This document shows, one piece after another, positions 35,220 to 46,025 of a stretch of DNA of 64,000 nt (position 1 is its first letter; each line of letters starts with the position of its first letter). This stretch comes from Palsa-1447 sp964414785 (GTDB lineage Bacteria > Verrucomicrobiota > Verrucomicrobiia > Opitutales > Opitutaceae). The notes beneath the pieces were generated by a model that saw only the letters and a list, made by a program, of their open reading frames with translations, had not been told where the DNA came from and did not search any database. A program made the translations under genes and the position numbers. The DNA lies in NCBI GenBank assembly GCA_964414785.1, contig CAYPXZ010000013.1, positions 16,132 to 80,131 on the forward strand, in the 5' to 3' direction.

Positions 35220-36701
35220 TCAGAGGTCGAACCCGCAATAGGACAGGCTCATGCTCTTGTTGCAGATCGGAAAATTTGAAATCGCCTCGCCGCGCAGCGC
35301 CAGCGCGAGCCCGATCCAGTTGTGGAACGACGGGTCGACGATCTTGTAGCGCCGAAGCCGCCCCTGCGGGCCGGTGAGGGCGACGTGGCAGATCTCCCCG
35401 CGCCAGCCCTCGACCATCGACACGGCGAGCGTGTCGGGCCTAGCCGGCGCCGCCGCCTCGAAGACCTGGCCCTCGACGGGCGAGCCGAGCTGCTCGCGAA
35501 GGAAACGGCCCGAGCGCTGCACCTCAAGCCACCGGACGCGGGTGCGCGCGAACACGTCGCCGCCCGGCCAGACGGCCACCGGCGCCTGGGCGAGGCGGTA
35601 CCAGCCCGCCGGATGGTCGAAGCGGACGTCGCGGACGAGGCCGCAGGCCCTTGCCGCGGGACCCACCATGCCGAGGTCGGAGGCCTGCTTCGCGAAGATG
35701 GTGCCGGTGTCCTCGAAGCGCGAGCGAACCGACGAGGCGTCCCACATCCATCCCGCGGCCGCCTCGACCTCCGAGAGCGCCTCCTCAAGGCGCGACGCGA
35801 GCCGCGACAGGCGCTCCGCCTCGAGGTCGTGCCGGCAGCCTCCCGGCCGCACGAGCCCGCGCCCGAATCGGTTGCCGCAGATGAGCGCGGTCAGGTTGAG
35901 AAAATCGCCGCGGATCTTCCCGCACGCCGACGCCGTGGGGATGAACGCCACGTCGTTGGCCAGCGCCCCGAGGTCGCCCGTGTGGTTGGCGAGCCTCTCC
36001 AGCTCGAGGGCGATCGCGCGAAGCCACTGCGCGCGCAGCGGCACCTCTGTGCCGGCCAGGGCCTCCATCGCCGAGCTGTAGGCCGTCGCGTGGCCGATGG
36101 TCGTGTCGCCGGCCACGACCTCCATCCGGCTCATCGTCGTGCGGTGCGGACCCCCGGCGAGGGCCTCCTCGATGCCCCGGTGCTGGTAGCCGAGCGCAAT
36201 CTCAAGGTGCAGCACCTCCTCCCCGGCGCACTGGAAGCGAAAGTGCCCCGGCTCGATGATCCCCGCGTGGACGGGACCCACCGCGACCTCGTGGACCTCG
36301 CGGCCCTCAACGCGGAAGAATTCACCGACGGCGGGCGCCGAGCCCGCGCCCTTCCTGACCGGCTTGAGCCACGGATGACCCTCCGGGTTCAGGCCGTGCT
36401 GCTCCCAGACCTCGCGCTCGAACAGGTGCGCCTGGGGATGGGTCAGGGTGAGCGAGCGGTAGCCGCCCGCCGCGGGCTCGCTGCGCGCGATGGCCAGAGT
36501 GTTGTCGGAATCGAAGGCAATGAGCGACACGACGCGCGTGGCGGCTCCCTCCGGCACCCCGAACCAGGCGCAAAGCCGCGCGCCCCGGTCGAGCTCCTCG
36601 CCGGTCCTCTGGACGAGCACGGCGAGGGGCCACTCGGGAACGTCGCCCCAGGGCATGCCGGCCCCGTTGGCCAGGAGCGCAAATGGAAGGGTCGGGTTCA
36701 C
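35220..36701 (-). CDS. HyfG/NuoCD-like large subunit lacking NiFe ligands
   Basis: A 493-residue protein. Residues 1-140 resemble NuoC/HycE-N and the rest the NuoD/NiFe-hydrogenase large subunit (VGPVHAGIIEPGHFRFQCAG; ALGYQHRGIEE). The N-terminal RxCGxC motif is AGDTTIGH (197-204) and the C-terminal DPCxxC motif is DPSFHNW (456-462). Both cysteine pairs for the Ni-Fe site are therefore gone. The protein ends NKSMSLSYCGFDL. This fits the energy-converting hydrogenase-related (Ehr) type, not a hydrogenase. The start is GTG 36701, overlapping the hyfF stop as GTGA, the coupling pattern used across this operon. Confidence 0.88.
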   Translation of the reverse strand: MNPTLPFALLANGAGMPWGDVPEWPLAVLVQRTGEELDRGARLCAWFGVPEGAATRVVSLIAFDSDNTLAIARSEPAAGGYRSLTLTHPQAHLFEREVWEQHGLNPEGHPWLKPVRKGAGSAPAVGEFFRVEGREVHEVAVGPVHAGIIEPGHFRFQCAGEEVLHLEIALGYQHRGIEEALAGGPHRTTMSRMEVVAGDTTIGHATAYSSAMEALAGTEVPLRAQWLRAIALELERLANHTGDLGALANDVAFIPTASACGKIRGDFLNLTALICGNRFGRGLVRPGGCRHDLEAERLSRLASRLEEALSEVEAAAGWMWDASSVRSRFEDTGTIFAKQASDLGMVGPAARACGLVRDVRFDHPAGWYRLAQAPVAVWPGGDVFARTRVRWLEVQRSGRFLREQLGSPVEGQVFEAAAPARPDTLAVSMVEGWRGEICHVALTGPQGRLRRYKIVDPSFHNWIGLALALRGEAISNFPICNKSMSLSYCGFDL

Positions 36702-38137
36702 GGCGAATGGGAAAGCTGGGCGGCGGCGGCCGTCCACGCGTCGCCGAGGACCCGGGGCGTGGCCAAACCGAGCCATAGGGACATGCCGAGCAGGACCAGG
36801 GGGGGCACGATGACCCCCGCGCTCTCATTTAACCGGCTGACGACCCCGTTCCCAGCGGAGGGCCGGCCGTCCACGGTCGCGAACACGAGGCGGGTGAGGC
36901 CGAAGAAGGCGAAAAGCAGGCAGGCGAGGAAGAGCCCCGCCGTCACCGTGTGCCCCGTCTCGATCGAGGCCCGGATCACCCGCAGCTCGCTGAAGAACGG
37001 TCCGAACGGCGGGCAGGCGGTGACGGCGAACATGCCGGTGACGAAGATGGCTGCGGAGCGCGGCGTCACGGCGGCCATCCCGCTGACCTCGTCGACCGTG
37101 CGCGCACCCGCGGCGCGCCTGATGTTCCCGGCGCTCAGGAAGAGCGCCCCCTTCGTGAGGCTGTTGTTCCAGACGTGGAAGAACGCCGCCCAGATCCCCG
37201 CGCTCCCCAGGGCGGCGCCGATGACGAGGATCCCCATGTGCTCGACGCTCGAGTAGGCGAGCATCCGCTTGAAGTCGCGCGTGCCGAGAAGGAAGAGCGC
37301 CGCCACCAGCATCGAGAAGAGCCCGATAAGGAGCAGCGTCCGGTCGGCGACCCCCCCCTGCCCCGCCGCGCTCACGACCGCCCGGACCCTTAGCACCGCC
37401 GTGAACGCCACGGTGGTGACGCCGCCCGCGAGCATGGCGCCGACGATGCCCGGGGCCTCCCCGTAGGCGTCGGGCTTCCAGGTGTGCATCGGGGCGAGGC
37501 CCATCTTTGTCCCGTACCCGACCAGCAGGAGGACCCACGCGATCAGGACCCAGGGACGGGAAAGGCCTGCGCCCTGGGCCACAAGCGCGACAAAGGTCAG
37601 GTCCCCGCTGCCGCCGCCGCGCAGGGACGCGTAGCCGAGGCAGAACGAGCCAAGGAGCGAAAGCGCGATGCCCGTGCCCCCGACCAGGAGGTACTTCCAC
37701 GTCGCCTCGAAGGCTCGCGACGTGGCGTTGAAGTGCAGGAGGGGGACGGCCGCGAGCGTGACCCCCTCGGTGGTGATCCAGAGCATGCCGAGGTGCATCG
37801 CCTGGTGACCGGCGCTCAAGAGGCCGAGGATGGCCAGCATCGAGGCGACGAACACCCTGTTCGGCCGCTCGGTCCTTATCCGCAGGTAGGAGACGCCGTA
37901 CGCCGCGCAGCACAGGAAAAGGATGGAGACGGCGGGGAGCACGGCGCGGGCGATTGGGTCGAAGCCGAACCAGGCGCCCGCAGCGACGGCAGGCGGGATC
38001 ACGAGGAGCCAAAGGGAGAGCGCCGTGTGAAGGATGCCGGTCGCCGGGAGCAGGAGGGGGCGCGTCCGGTCCCCCCTCCAGAAGAAGGCGAGCGCGGCGC
38101 CGAGCAGCGGGATTGCTATGAGAAGGTTCTCCCTCAT
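36698..38137 (-). CDS. HyfF/NuoN-type proton-translocating membrane subunit
   Basis: A 479-residue protein with about 13-14 predicted helices of the NuoL/M/N antiporter-like family. The ion-channel residues are recognisable: a glutamate in LWITTEGVTL, lysine in VGYGTKMGLAPMHTW and lysine in NNSLTKGALFLSAG. ATG 38137 overlaps the hyfE stop (ATGA). Upstream in-frame sequence is a shadow of hyfE and was excluded. With two HyfB paralogues, the complex would have three antiporter-like subunits. Confidence 0.88.
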   Translation of the reverse strand: MRENLLIAIPLLGAALAFFWRGDRTRPLLLPATGILHTALSLWLLVIPPAVAAGAWFGFDPIARAVLPAVSILFLCCAAYGVSYLRIRTERPNRVFVASMLAILGLLSAGHQAMHLGMLWITTEGVTLAAVPLLHFNATSRAFEATWKYLLVGGTGIALSLLGSFCLGYASLRGGGSGDLTFVALVAQGAGLSRPWVLIAWVLLLVGYGTKMGLAPMHTWKPDAYGEAPGIVGAMLAGGVTTVAFTAVLRVRAVVSAAGQGGVADRTLLLIGLFSMLVAALFLLGTRDFKRMLAYSSVEHMGILVIGAALGSAGIWAAFFHVWNNSLTKGALFLSAGNIRRAAGARTVDEVSGMAAVTPRSAAIFVTGMFAVTACPPFGPFFSELRVIRASIETGHTVTAGLFLACLLFAFFGLTRLVFATVDGRPSAGNGVVSRLNESAGVIVPPLVLLGMSLWLGLATPRVLGDAWTAAAAQLSHSP

Positions 38138-38775
38138 TCGCGAAGCACGGTCAGTTTGCGGGTGTCGAGCGAGTCGAACGCCCTCTGGATTCGGTCGACG
38201 ATGATGCCGATGACGAAGACTCCCACCACCAGGTCGAGGAGGATCCCCGATTCGACGAGGAGCGGAGTCGAGTGGATCAGCAGGAGGCCGAAGATGTAGA
38301 TCCCGTTTTCCAGGATCAGGTAGCCGCACACCTGGGAAATCGCCTTGACGCGCCCGATCAGCAGGATGAGGCCCGTCATGACCGACGCCATCGCCCCCGG
38401 CACGAGCAGCGTGCCGGCGTGCTCCGGCAGGAGCGGCAGCATCCGCGCCCCCGCTATGGCGGCGATCGTGCCGCCGGCCCCCAATAGGAGCGACGGGACG
38501 AAGCCTATGAGCGGCTCGTCCTCGCGCTCGATCTTCGCCGTGCGCATCGCGCGGCGCAGGAGGCTGGGGATCACGAATCCCTTGACCGCCACCGTGACCA
38601 GCGCCACGAGCGCCACCATCCAGTCGAAGGAGTATTCCAGCAGGAGGGGCATCACCCCGAGCACGACGCCCTGAACCGACATCACCCGGATGATCGCCGG
38701 GAGCCGGCCGCTGCCGAGCGCCAGGAGGTTCAACCCCATCGCCAGTCCTATGAGGAGGTTCATCGTGGAGTTCAT
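38134..38775 (-). CDS. HyfE-like small membrane subunit
   Basis: A 213-residue protein with six to seven hydrophobic segments. It resembles hydrogenase-4 component E, whose C-terminal half corresponds to NuoK (GYLILENGIYIFGLLLI carries the buried glutamate typical of NuoK-type subunits). The preferred start is ATG 38775 (MNSTMNLLIGLAMG), which overlaps the last base of the hyfC stop (TGATG). It ends with an ATGA overlap into hyfF. Confidence 0.87.
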   Translation of the reverse strand: MNSTMNLLIGLAMGLNLLALGSGRLPAIIRVMSVQGVVLGVMPLLLEYSFDWMVALVALVTVAVKGFVIPSLLRRAMRTAKIEREDEPLIGFVPSLLLGAGGTIAAIAGARMLPLLPEHAGTLLVPGAMASVMTGLILLIGRVKAISQVCGYLILENGIYIFGLLLIHSTPLLVESGILLDLVVGVFVIGIIVDRIQRAFDSLDTRKLTVLRE

Positions 38776-39676
38776 CACGCGCCGCCCTTCAGCGCCAGGA
38801 GCAGAGCAAAGAGGCACAACAGGAAGGACGCCGTCAGAATCAGCGGCACCCTGCGGAACGCCATCCTCGCGGTGAGCGACTCGACCAGGCCCACCGCGAC
38901 CACCACCGCGAGCACCGCGCCCGCGAGCGCAGCCGTCCCCGCCAGGGGCGGCAGCGCCCCGACGGGAAGCACCACCTGGCTCAGAAGTACGGCGAAGAGC
39001 AGGAGCTTCATGGACGCCCCGTGCAGGATCACGGCGAAGGGCGGCCCGCTGTGGTCGAGCACCATGGCCTCGTGGATCATCGTCAGCTCAAGGTGGGTGT
39101 TCGGGTCGTCGAACGGCACCCGGCAGTTCTCCGCCAGGAGGACGCAGAACAGTCCGGCCGCCAGGAGCATCGCGCCGGAGCCGACCGAATGCGAAAGCAT
39201 GTCGGAGAGCGTGACGTTGCCCGTCTGGACGCTGAGCGCCAGGACGGCCGTGATCAGCGCCACCTCCGAGAGCACGGCAAAGCTCACCTCGCGCGCGGCC
39301 CCCATCCCCTCGAACGCCGATCCGGTCTCGAGCGCGGCCCAGGCCGTGCAGAACCTCGCCAGGGCCAGCAGGTATACGAGCAAGAGCACGTCACCCCTGA
39401 AGCTTATGGCGCTGCCCGCCGGACCGAGGGGCATCAGCATCGCCGCACCCGCCAGGGCCACCCAGGCGACGGCCGGGCCCGCGACAAACCCCGGCGAGGC
39501 AAGGGTGCTGATGACGACGCCCTTCCTCCAGAGCCGCGCGAGGTCGTAGTAGAGCTGCAGGACGGGGGGACCCCGCCGTCCCGCCACCCACGCCTTCACC
39601 TTGTTGATGACGCCCGGCAGCAGCGGCGCCAGAAGGAGCCACATCGCCAGGCGAGCAAGGGTTTCGAGGATCTGGA

Positions 39677-39680
<4 letters not shown>
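38775..39680 (-). CDS. HyfC/NuoH-like membrane subunit
   Basis: A 301-residue protein with about eight membrane helices related to NuoH and HycD. This subunit normally connects the peripheral arm to the antiporter arm. Signature elements are LLPGVINKVKAWVAGRRGPP near the N-terminus, FEGMGAAREVSFAVLSE with the acidic residues of the E-channel, and VPFDDPNTHLELTMIHEAM. ATG 39680 overlaps the stop of the preceding HyfB gene (ATGA). Confidence 0.92.
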
Positions 39681-41628
<1,948 letters not shown>

Positions 41629-41632
<4 letters not shown>

Positions 41633-42333
41633 GTCGCGTCCCCGCCCTTGGCGCCGGGAGCCGCCCTGTCCGCATCGGCCGCGGCCTTGAGGATCTCGTC
41701 GTCCGGGGCGCCGCGAACGACAAGGTCTCGCAGCGGCCCGCGGGCCAGGCTGCGGCTAAGGCGCCCGAGGAGGTCAAGGTGGGCTCGCGGTGACGGGGCG
41801 ATGAAGAAGAACAGGCGCGTGATCGGCACGGAATCCGCCGGCGGCTCCGCAAAGGTCAGCGGGTCGTCCAGGAGCACGAGCGCCACCGTGCCGGATTCGC
41901 GACCCAGCGCGATTCGCGCACTCGGATGAGGCAGGGCGATGCCGCCGCCGACCGGGGCAATGTTGACCCCACCCCTGGCGCGCAGGCCCTGGATGATGAA
42001 CTGGCGAAGGGGCTGCGACGTGGCCGGCAGGGCCGAGACAACCTTGACAAGCACCTCCAGGAATCCCGCAGCCGGCACCCCCCGCCAGACACCCCCGGTG
42101 CGCAGCATCCCCTCGAGCGAGACTCCCGTGGCAAAGGCGGGCGTCACGGGAGCGAGAAACCCCGCCTTTGCAGCCAATCCCCTCACCGCGGCCCAATCGG
42201 CGACCTGAGCGCGGTCGAAAAGGAGGCGTCCGCGGTCGGGGGTGTGCGGGAGCCCCTCACGCCGGATCCATTCCTCAACGACCTTTTCCGAGACACCGAA
42301 TGACTCAGCAATCTGGATGAGGTTTAGGTACAT
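41629..42333 (-). CDS. HTH-PTS EIIA fusion regulator
   Basis: A 234-residue protein. Residues 1-50 are an excisionase/MerR-like helix-turn-helix (LIQIAESFGVSEKVVEEWIR, then GRLLFDRAQVADWA). Residues 70-225 form a PTS EIIA-2 (fructose/Ntr-type) domain with the phosphorylatable H136 in GGGIALPHPSAR. EIIA domains regulate transporters and Na+/H+ antiporters by phosphorylation state. The placement between two HyfB antiporter genes, coupled to the second, suggests regulation of this complex or its transcription. No PTS transporter gene is nearby. Confidence 0.85.
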
Positions 42334-42363
42334 TTCCGAACCGGGGACATTGCCAGATCGCCC

Positions 42364-42375
42364 CGCCTATAGGCG
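42364..42375. promoter_or_regulatory. 12-bp perfect palindrome between HyfB1 and the HTH-EIIA gene
   Basis: CGCCTATAGGCG lies in the 77-bp gap upstream of the HTH-EIIA start, the only non-overlapping junction in the upper part of the operon. It could be an operator, possibly for the HTH protein itself, or overlap an internal promoter, since its centre TATA is AT-rich in GC-rich surroundings. Confidence 0.4.
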
Positions 42376-42410
42376 AACATCTTTCTGCGTCCGCCGTGCG
42401 GGGATTGCAC

Positions 42411-44360
42411 TCAACGTGCATCCCCCGAGAGCACGAATGCCGCCAGAGCTGCAAGGCCAACAACAATATAGAGCAGATAGGCCTGGACGCGCCCGTGCTG
42501 GAGCCTCCGAACAAAGTTAGAAATCTTAATGACCACATAACCGGCGGGTTCCACCACGTGCTCGAGAACCGTCTCCGGTGCGTGCTCCTCGAAGCTCGCG
42601 GTGGCGGGGAATGCCGTAACGGGAAGGTTCGCGTGGCGCGTCGGCCGGACGATCCAGTCGAACCACTCGTTGATGATTCCCGCAAATGAGCCGCCCGTGT
42701 ACTGCATGCGAGCCGTCGGCGCGGCGTAGCCGCAGTCCCATGTGGGGCCAAGGCGGACGCCGCGGCTTCCCACCTTGCGCCAGAGAAGCACCGCAGCCAG
42801 GGCTCCCAGGACGACAAGCGAAACGTCGGCATAGCCCAAGGTGGCGATCGACACCGGCCCCCCGAGATCCGCCCAGGCGGGATTCCACTGCTTGGCGGCC
42901 CGCGCGACCGCGATGAAGAAGAAGGCCGGAGCAAAGCCGATCACGACGCAGGCCGACGCGAGTGCGACCATGGGCGCCCGCATGAAGAGGCCGCACTCGA
43001 CGGCGCGCTCCGCGGCGCCCGTGCGCGCCTGCCCAAGGAAGACCACTCCGCACACCTTGATGAAGCAGGCGAGCGCGAGGGCCCCCGTCATGCCGAGCAG
43101 CACCAGGGCAGGTATGGAGGCCAGGGCGACGCCTCCCGGGGTGTTGACGGCGTCAAAGAGCCCCAGGAAAACGAGCCATTCGCTGACGAACCCGTTGAGG
43201 GGGGGAAGACCGCAAATGGCGGCGGCCCCGAGCGCGAAGAGCCCGGCCGTCCACGGCATGGCGCGCCAGAGCCCTCCCAGGCGGCTCATCTCCCGGGTGC
43301 CCGTGGCGTGGAGCACCGAACCGGCGCCGAGGAAGAGAAGGGACTTGAACAACCCGTGGTTCCAGACGTGCAGGAGTCCGCCGGCCAGGGCCAGGAATCC
43401 CCACGCGGCATTGCCGTGCTCCGCGGCGACAAGGGCAAAGCCGAGGCCGATTAGGATGATGCCGATGTTCTCCACGCTGTGGTAGGCGAGAAGCCTCTTC
43501 AGGTCGTGCTGGCCCAGCGCAAACGCGACCCCCAGCACGGCGCTGACGACCCCGAGGACCGCCACCATCCATCCCGCCCCGGGGGGCACCGGCATCCACC
43601 CGCTGAAGCGCACGAGCCCGTAGATCCCCACCTTAATCGTGACGCCGGACATGATGGCCGAGACGTGGCTCGGCGCGTTCGCGTGCGCGGAGGGCAGCCA
43701 GACGTGCAAGGGAAAGAGGCCCGCCTTCACTCCGAAGCCAAAGAGTGCCAGCCAGAAAAGCGGCGCCAATTCCGGACGCCCGTGCATGGGCCCGAGGTCC
43801 CAGCCTCCCGTTCTCGCCGCGATTGCGGTGAAGTAGGCGAAAAGGCATAGGGTCGCCGCGTGCGATGCCCCGAGGTAAAGCCAACCCGCCGCGCGCACCT
43901 CGGCCCTCTGGCGGTCCAGGGTGATGAGGAAGTAGCTGCTCACGGTCAGCAGCTCCCAGGCGATCAGGAAGTGCAGCCCGTCGGAGGCCAGCAGCACGAC
44001 GCCGACGCTGAGCAGCAGCAGGCTCCACCACATGCGGCCCGCCCGCGCGGACCGGGGGTGGGCGCTATCGGGCCAGTACTCGCGCGAATACACGGCGCCG
44101 GCCGCGCCGACGACGCACAGGAGAGCGAGGAACAGCGAGCTGATCGCGTCCAGCCGGAAGTGGAGCGGCTCGCCGCCGACGGGAAACCCGCTCCGCCAGT
44201 CCCATTCCGGGCCGCCGGAGAGGACCCAGACCGCGGCCGCGAGCGCCGCGGCGGCACCGGCAACCGTCATCGCAAGCCACACGCGCGGGGCGCGCCGACC
44301 GGCGACGGCGCCGGTGAGCGTGCCTGCGGCCGCGGCGAGCAGGAGGTGCCCGGCGGTCAT
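42411..44360 (-). CDS. HyfB/NuoL-type antiporter subunit, first copy
   Basis: A 649-residue polytopic protein of the NuoL/HyfB family. Key residues are E136 (IAWELLTVSSYFLI), K212 (GFGVKAGLFPLHVWLP), H219 and the lysine of NHGLFKSLLFLGAG. The C-terminal extension (CGYAAPTARMQYTGGSFAGI to RRLQHGRVQAYLLY) is typical of hydrogenase-4 component B. I chose ATG 44360 (MTAGHLLLAAAAG). An upstream extension is not membrane-like. It is the first recognisable gene of the complex operon and has a close paralogue two genes downstream. Confidence 0.92.
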   Translation of the reverse strand: MTAGHLLLAAAAGTLTGAVAGRRAPRVWLAMTVAGAAAALAAAVWVLSGGPEWDWRSGFPVGGEPLHFRLDAISSLFLALLCVVGAAGAVYSREYWPDSAHPRSARAGRMWWSLLLLSVGVVLLASDGLHFLIAWELLTVSSYFLITLDRQRAEVRAAGWLYLGASHAATLCLFAYFTAIAARTGGWDLGPMHGRPELAPLFWLALFGFGVKAGLFPLHVWLPSAHANAPSHVSAIMSGVTIKVGIYGLVRFSGWMPVPPGAGWMVAVLGVVSAVLGVAFALGQHDLKRLLAYHSVENIGIILIGLGFALVAAEHGNAAWGFLALAGGLLHVWNHGLFKSLLFLGAGSVLHATGTREMSRLGGLWRAMPWTAGLFALGAAAICGLPPLNGFVSEWLVFLGLFDAVNTPGGVALASIPALVLLGMTGALALACFIKVCGVVFLGQARTGAAERAVECGLFMRAPMVALASACVVIGFAPAFFFIAVARAAKQWNPAWADLGGPVSIATLGYADVSLVVLGALAAVLLWRKVGSRGVRLGPTWDCGYAAPTARMQYTGGSFAGIINEWFDWIVRPTRHANLPVTAFPATASFEEHAPETVLEHVVEPAGYVVIKISNFVRRLQHGRVQAYLLYIVVGLAALAAFVLSGDAR

Positions 44361-44608
44361 CGGCGGATCGCCAGGGAATCGGGGGCCATGGCCTGGTTGG
44401 GTTTCAAGGGGACTTTCGCGCGGGAGGCCCGGGAGCTGCCTTCGCTCGGCGCATCCGCGCACCCTACGTAGATATCGAGGTTGGCGCCGGGCTCAAGCAA
44501 CTCGTTGTGGAAGCCGAGTTCGGGGCCCTTCCTGGTCCGGACCTCCGTCAAAAAATTTGAAGGACTTCGCACGCCGTTGGTGTTATGCGAATTGCTAGCT
44601 CTACCCAC
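44357..44608 (-). CDS. Possible small soluble protein at the head of the Hyf-like operon
   Basis: An 83-residue frame whose stop overlaps the HyfB1 start as ATGA, the same coupling seen at most later junctions. From about residue 20 (TEVRTRKGPELGFHNELLEP) codon third positions are mostly G or C, as in the neighbours; the first 19 residues look non-coding. A TTG at 44551 or GTG at 44572 may be the real start. I recognise no family and no ribosome-binding site. It may be a chance frame in a 257-bp divergent intergenic region. Confidence 0.35.
   Translation of the reverse strand: MGRASNSHNTNGVRSPSNFLTEVRTRKGPELGFHNELLEPGANLDIYVGCADAPSEGSSRASRAKVPLKPNQAMAPDSLAIRR
44557..44586 (+). promoter_or_regulatory. 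Candidate ECF promoter of the anti-sigma/sensor/sigma operon
   Basis: TTGAAGG (44557-44563), 14 bases, then TGGTGTTAT (44578-44586). The start codon follows 31 bp later. The same two blocks with the same spacing occur at 47691-47720 before the TonB-domain gene. Confidence 0.55.
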
Positions 44609-44617
44609 CCAATTCCC

Positions 44618-44953
44618 ATGCAGAACACATCCGATCCGCTGGACCCGTTGCTCGACCGCTGGACGGAGCCAAGAGGCCCCGCCCCGAACCTGGCGCCGGA
44701 GGTGTGGCGGCGCATCGCCGAGGAGGAAAAGCGCCCGCGCGGGATCGGCGCCATCTGGGCTGACATCGACGCATGGCTCTCGCGCCCCCCCTTCGCGGCC
44801 CTCTTCGTCACCTGCTGCGCCCTCCTCGGGCTCTTCCTGGCCGAGGTCCGGGTCAACCGCCAGCAGCGCGAGCAGAGCGCCCTCTTGGCCCGAAGCTACC
44901 TCCAGCTGATCGATCCCCTCTTGAAGGCGAACCCGATCGCCAAGACACCATGA
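44618..44953 (+). CDS. Single-TM membrane protein, putative anti-sigma factor (CnrY-like position)
   Basis: A 111-residue protein. A cytoplasmic N-terminal segment of about 55 residues (LLDRWTEPRGPAPNLAPEVW, then RRIAEEEK) is followed by one membrane helix (FAALFVTCCALLGLFLAEV) and a short periplasmic tail. Size, topology and position directly before a Spy/CnrX-like gene and an ECF sigma gene match CnrY-type anti-sigma factors, which hold the sigma factor through the N-terminal segment. I see no sequence motif that proves it. The stop overlaps the next start (ATGA). Confidence 0.65.
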   Translation: MQNTSDPLDPLLDRWTEPRGPAPNLAPEVWRRIAEEEKRPRGIGAIWADIDAWLSRPPFAALFVTCCALLGLFLAEVRVNRQQREQSALLARSYLQLIDPLLKANPIAKTP

Positions 44954-45405
44954 AAACCGGCGTCCTCGTTCTCCTCCTTGGCCTGGCGGTCGGCGTGGCG
45001 TCGCACGTCGTCTATTTCAGGATCCACAAGCCCTACGATGCCAGCTCCCTCGACGGCCAGCTCGCGTGGATGAAGTCCGAGCTCCAGCTGAGCGACGCCC
45101 AGTTCGCGCGCATCAAGGAGCTGCACGAAGAGTCGAGCCCGCGCCTGCGCGCCCTCGCGGCCCAGGTCGCGCGGATGCAGGCGGAGTTCGTGGCGTTCGA
45201 GAACACGCGCCGCACCTCCGACCGCGTGGACTTCATCGAGTTCGCCCGGTTCGTCGAGGTGCGCCGCAACATCGATCGCGAATGCCTCGATTCGACGCGC
45301 AGACTCGTGATGGCCGCCGCCGGCGAGATGACCGCGAGGCAGCGCGAGCAGTACTTAGGAATGGTGGCGGCAACAACCTCCCAAGCGAACCCGTCGAACA
45401 ACTGA
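44950..45405 (+). CDS. Spy/CnrX-like periplasmic sensor protein
   Basis: A 151-residue protein with an N-terminal anchor or signal (TGVLVLLLGLAVGVASHVVY) and a helical hairpin domain. The domain includes LAWMKSELQLSDAQFARIKE, then LHEES, RLRALAAQVARMQAEF and EMTARQREQYLGMV, the pattern of the Spy/CpxP/CnrX (heavy-metal resistance) family. CnrX senses Ni/Co in the periplasm and releases sigma through CnrY. Here histidines are few (LHEESS only) and a cysteine is present (RECLDS), so the ligand may differ. The sigma gene starts 17 bp later. Confidence 0.75.
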   Translation: MKTGVLVLLLGLAVGVASHVVYFRIHKPYDASSLDGQLAWMKSELQLSDAQFARIKELHEESSPRLRALAAQVARMQAEFVAFENTRRTSDRVDFIEFARFVEVRRNIDRECLDSTRRLVMAAAGEMTARQREQYLGMVAATTSQANPSNN

Positions 45406-45422
45406 GCGCAGCCCCGCGCGTC

Positions 45423-46025
45423 GTGTCCACCGACCCTGTCACTGATCGTGAGAACCTGCTCGAGCTGCAGCGGGGCGATGCCGCGGCCCTTAACCGGCTG
45501 ATCGCCAGGTGGCAGCGCCCCCTCCTCGCGTTCGCGTACCGCTACGTCCAGAACTCGGCGGACGCGCAGGACCTTGTGGCCGAGACCTTTGTCAGGCTTT
45601 ACGGACGCAGGGCCAACCTGAGGCCCGACACCAACCTCCCGGCATGGCTCTTCACGACGCTGTCCAACCTCTGCCACAACCACCACCGCTGGAAGCGTAG
45701 GCACCCGACCGTCGCCTTCGGCGCCCCGGTGAATGGATCAAGCTCCACGGGTTACTCCCAGGAGGTCATCCCGGATCCGGCGTCCCTCGACGAGAGCCCC
45801 GACGCGGCCCTGGCCCGTGACGAGTCACTCGACGCGCTCAAGGCGGCGATCGAGGCGCTCCCGCACGACCTCAAGGTCTCGGTGCTCCTGCACCACTACG
45901 AGCACCTCTCGTACAGGCAGATCGCGGTGATCTCTGGCTGCACCGAGCGCGGGGTTGAGACCCGACTGTACCGGGCGCGCCGGCTGCTGCGGACCGAGCT
46001 GGCCCGGTTCACGGACGGCGCCTAG
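45423..46025 (+). CDS. ECF-type RNA polymerase sigma factor
   Basis: A 200-residue sigma factor starting at GTG 45423. Region 2 is LLELQRGDAAALNRLIARWQ onward, with AYRYVQNSADAQDLVAETFV and LPAWLFTTLSNLCHNHHRWK. Region 4 is ALPHDLKVSVLLHHYEHLSY with the HTH IAVISGCTERGVETRLYRAR. No region 3 or C-terminal extension is present. Preceded by the putative anti-sigma and the Spy/CnrX-like gene, it forms a CnrYXH-like unit. Its stop shares CTAG with the stop of the convergent TonB-domain gene, a likely target. Confidence 0.88.
   Translation: MSTDPVTDRENLLELQRGDAAALNRLIARWQRPLLAFAYRYVQNSADAQDLVAETFVRLYGRRANLRPDTNLPAWLFTTLSNLCHNHHRWKRRHPTVAFGAPVNGSSSTGYSQEVIPDPASLDESPDAALARDESLDALKAAIEALPHDLKVSVLLHHYEHLSYRQIAVISGCTERGVETRLYRARRLLRTELARFTDGA

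Noticed and set aside
34418..36701. Functional NiFe hydrogenase or formate hydrogenlyase
   Set aside because: All cysteine ligands of the NiFe site and of the proximal cluster are missing, and no hydrogenase maturation genes are nearby.
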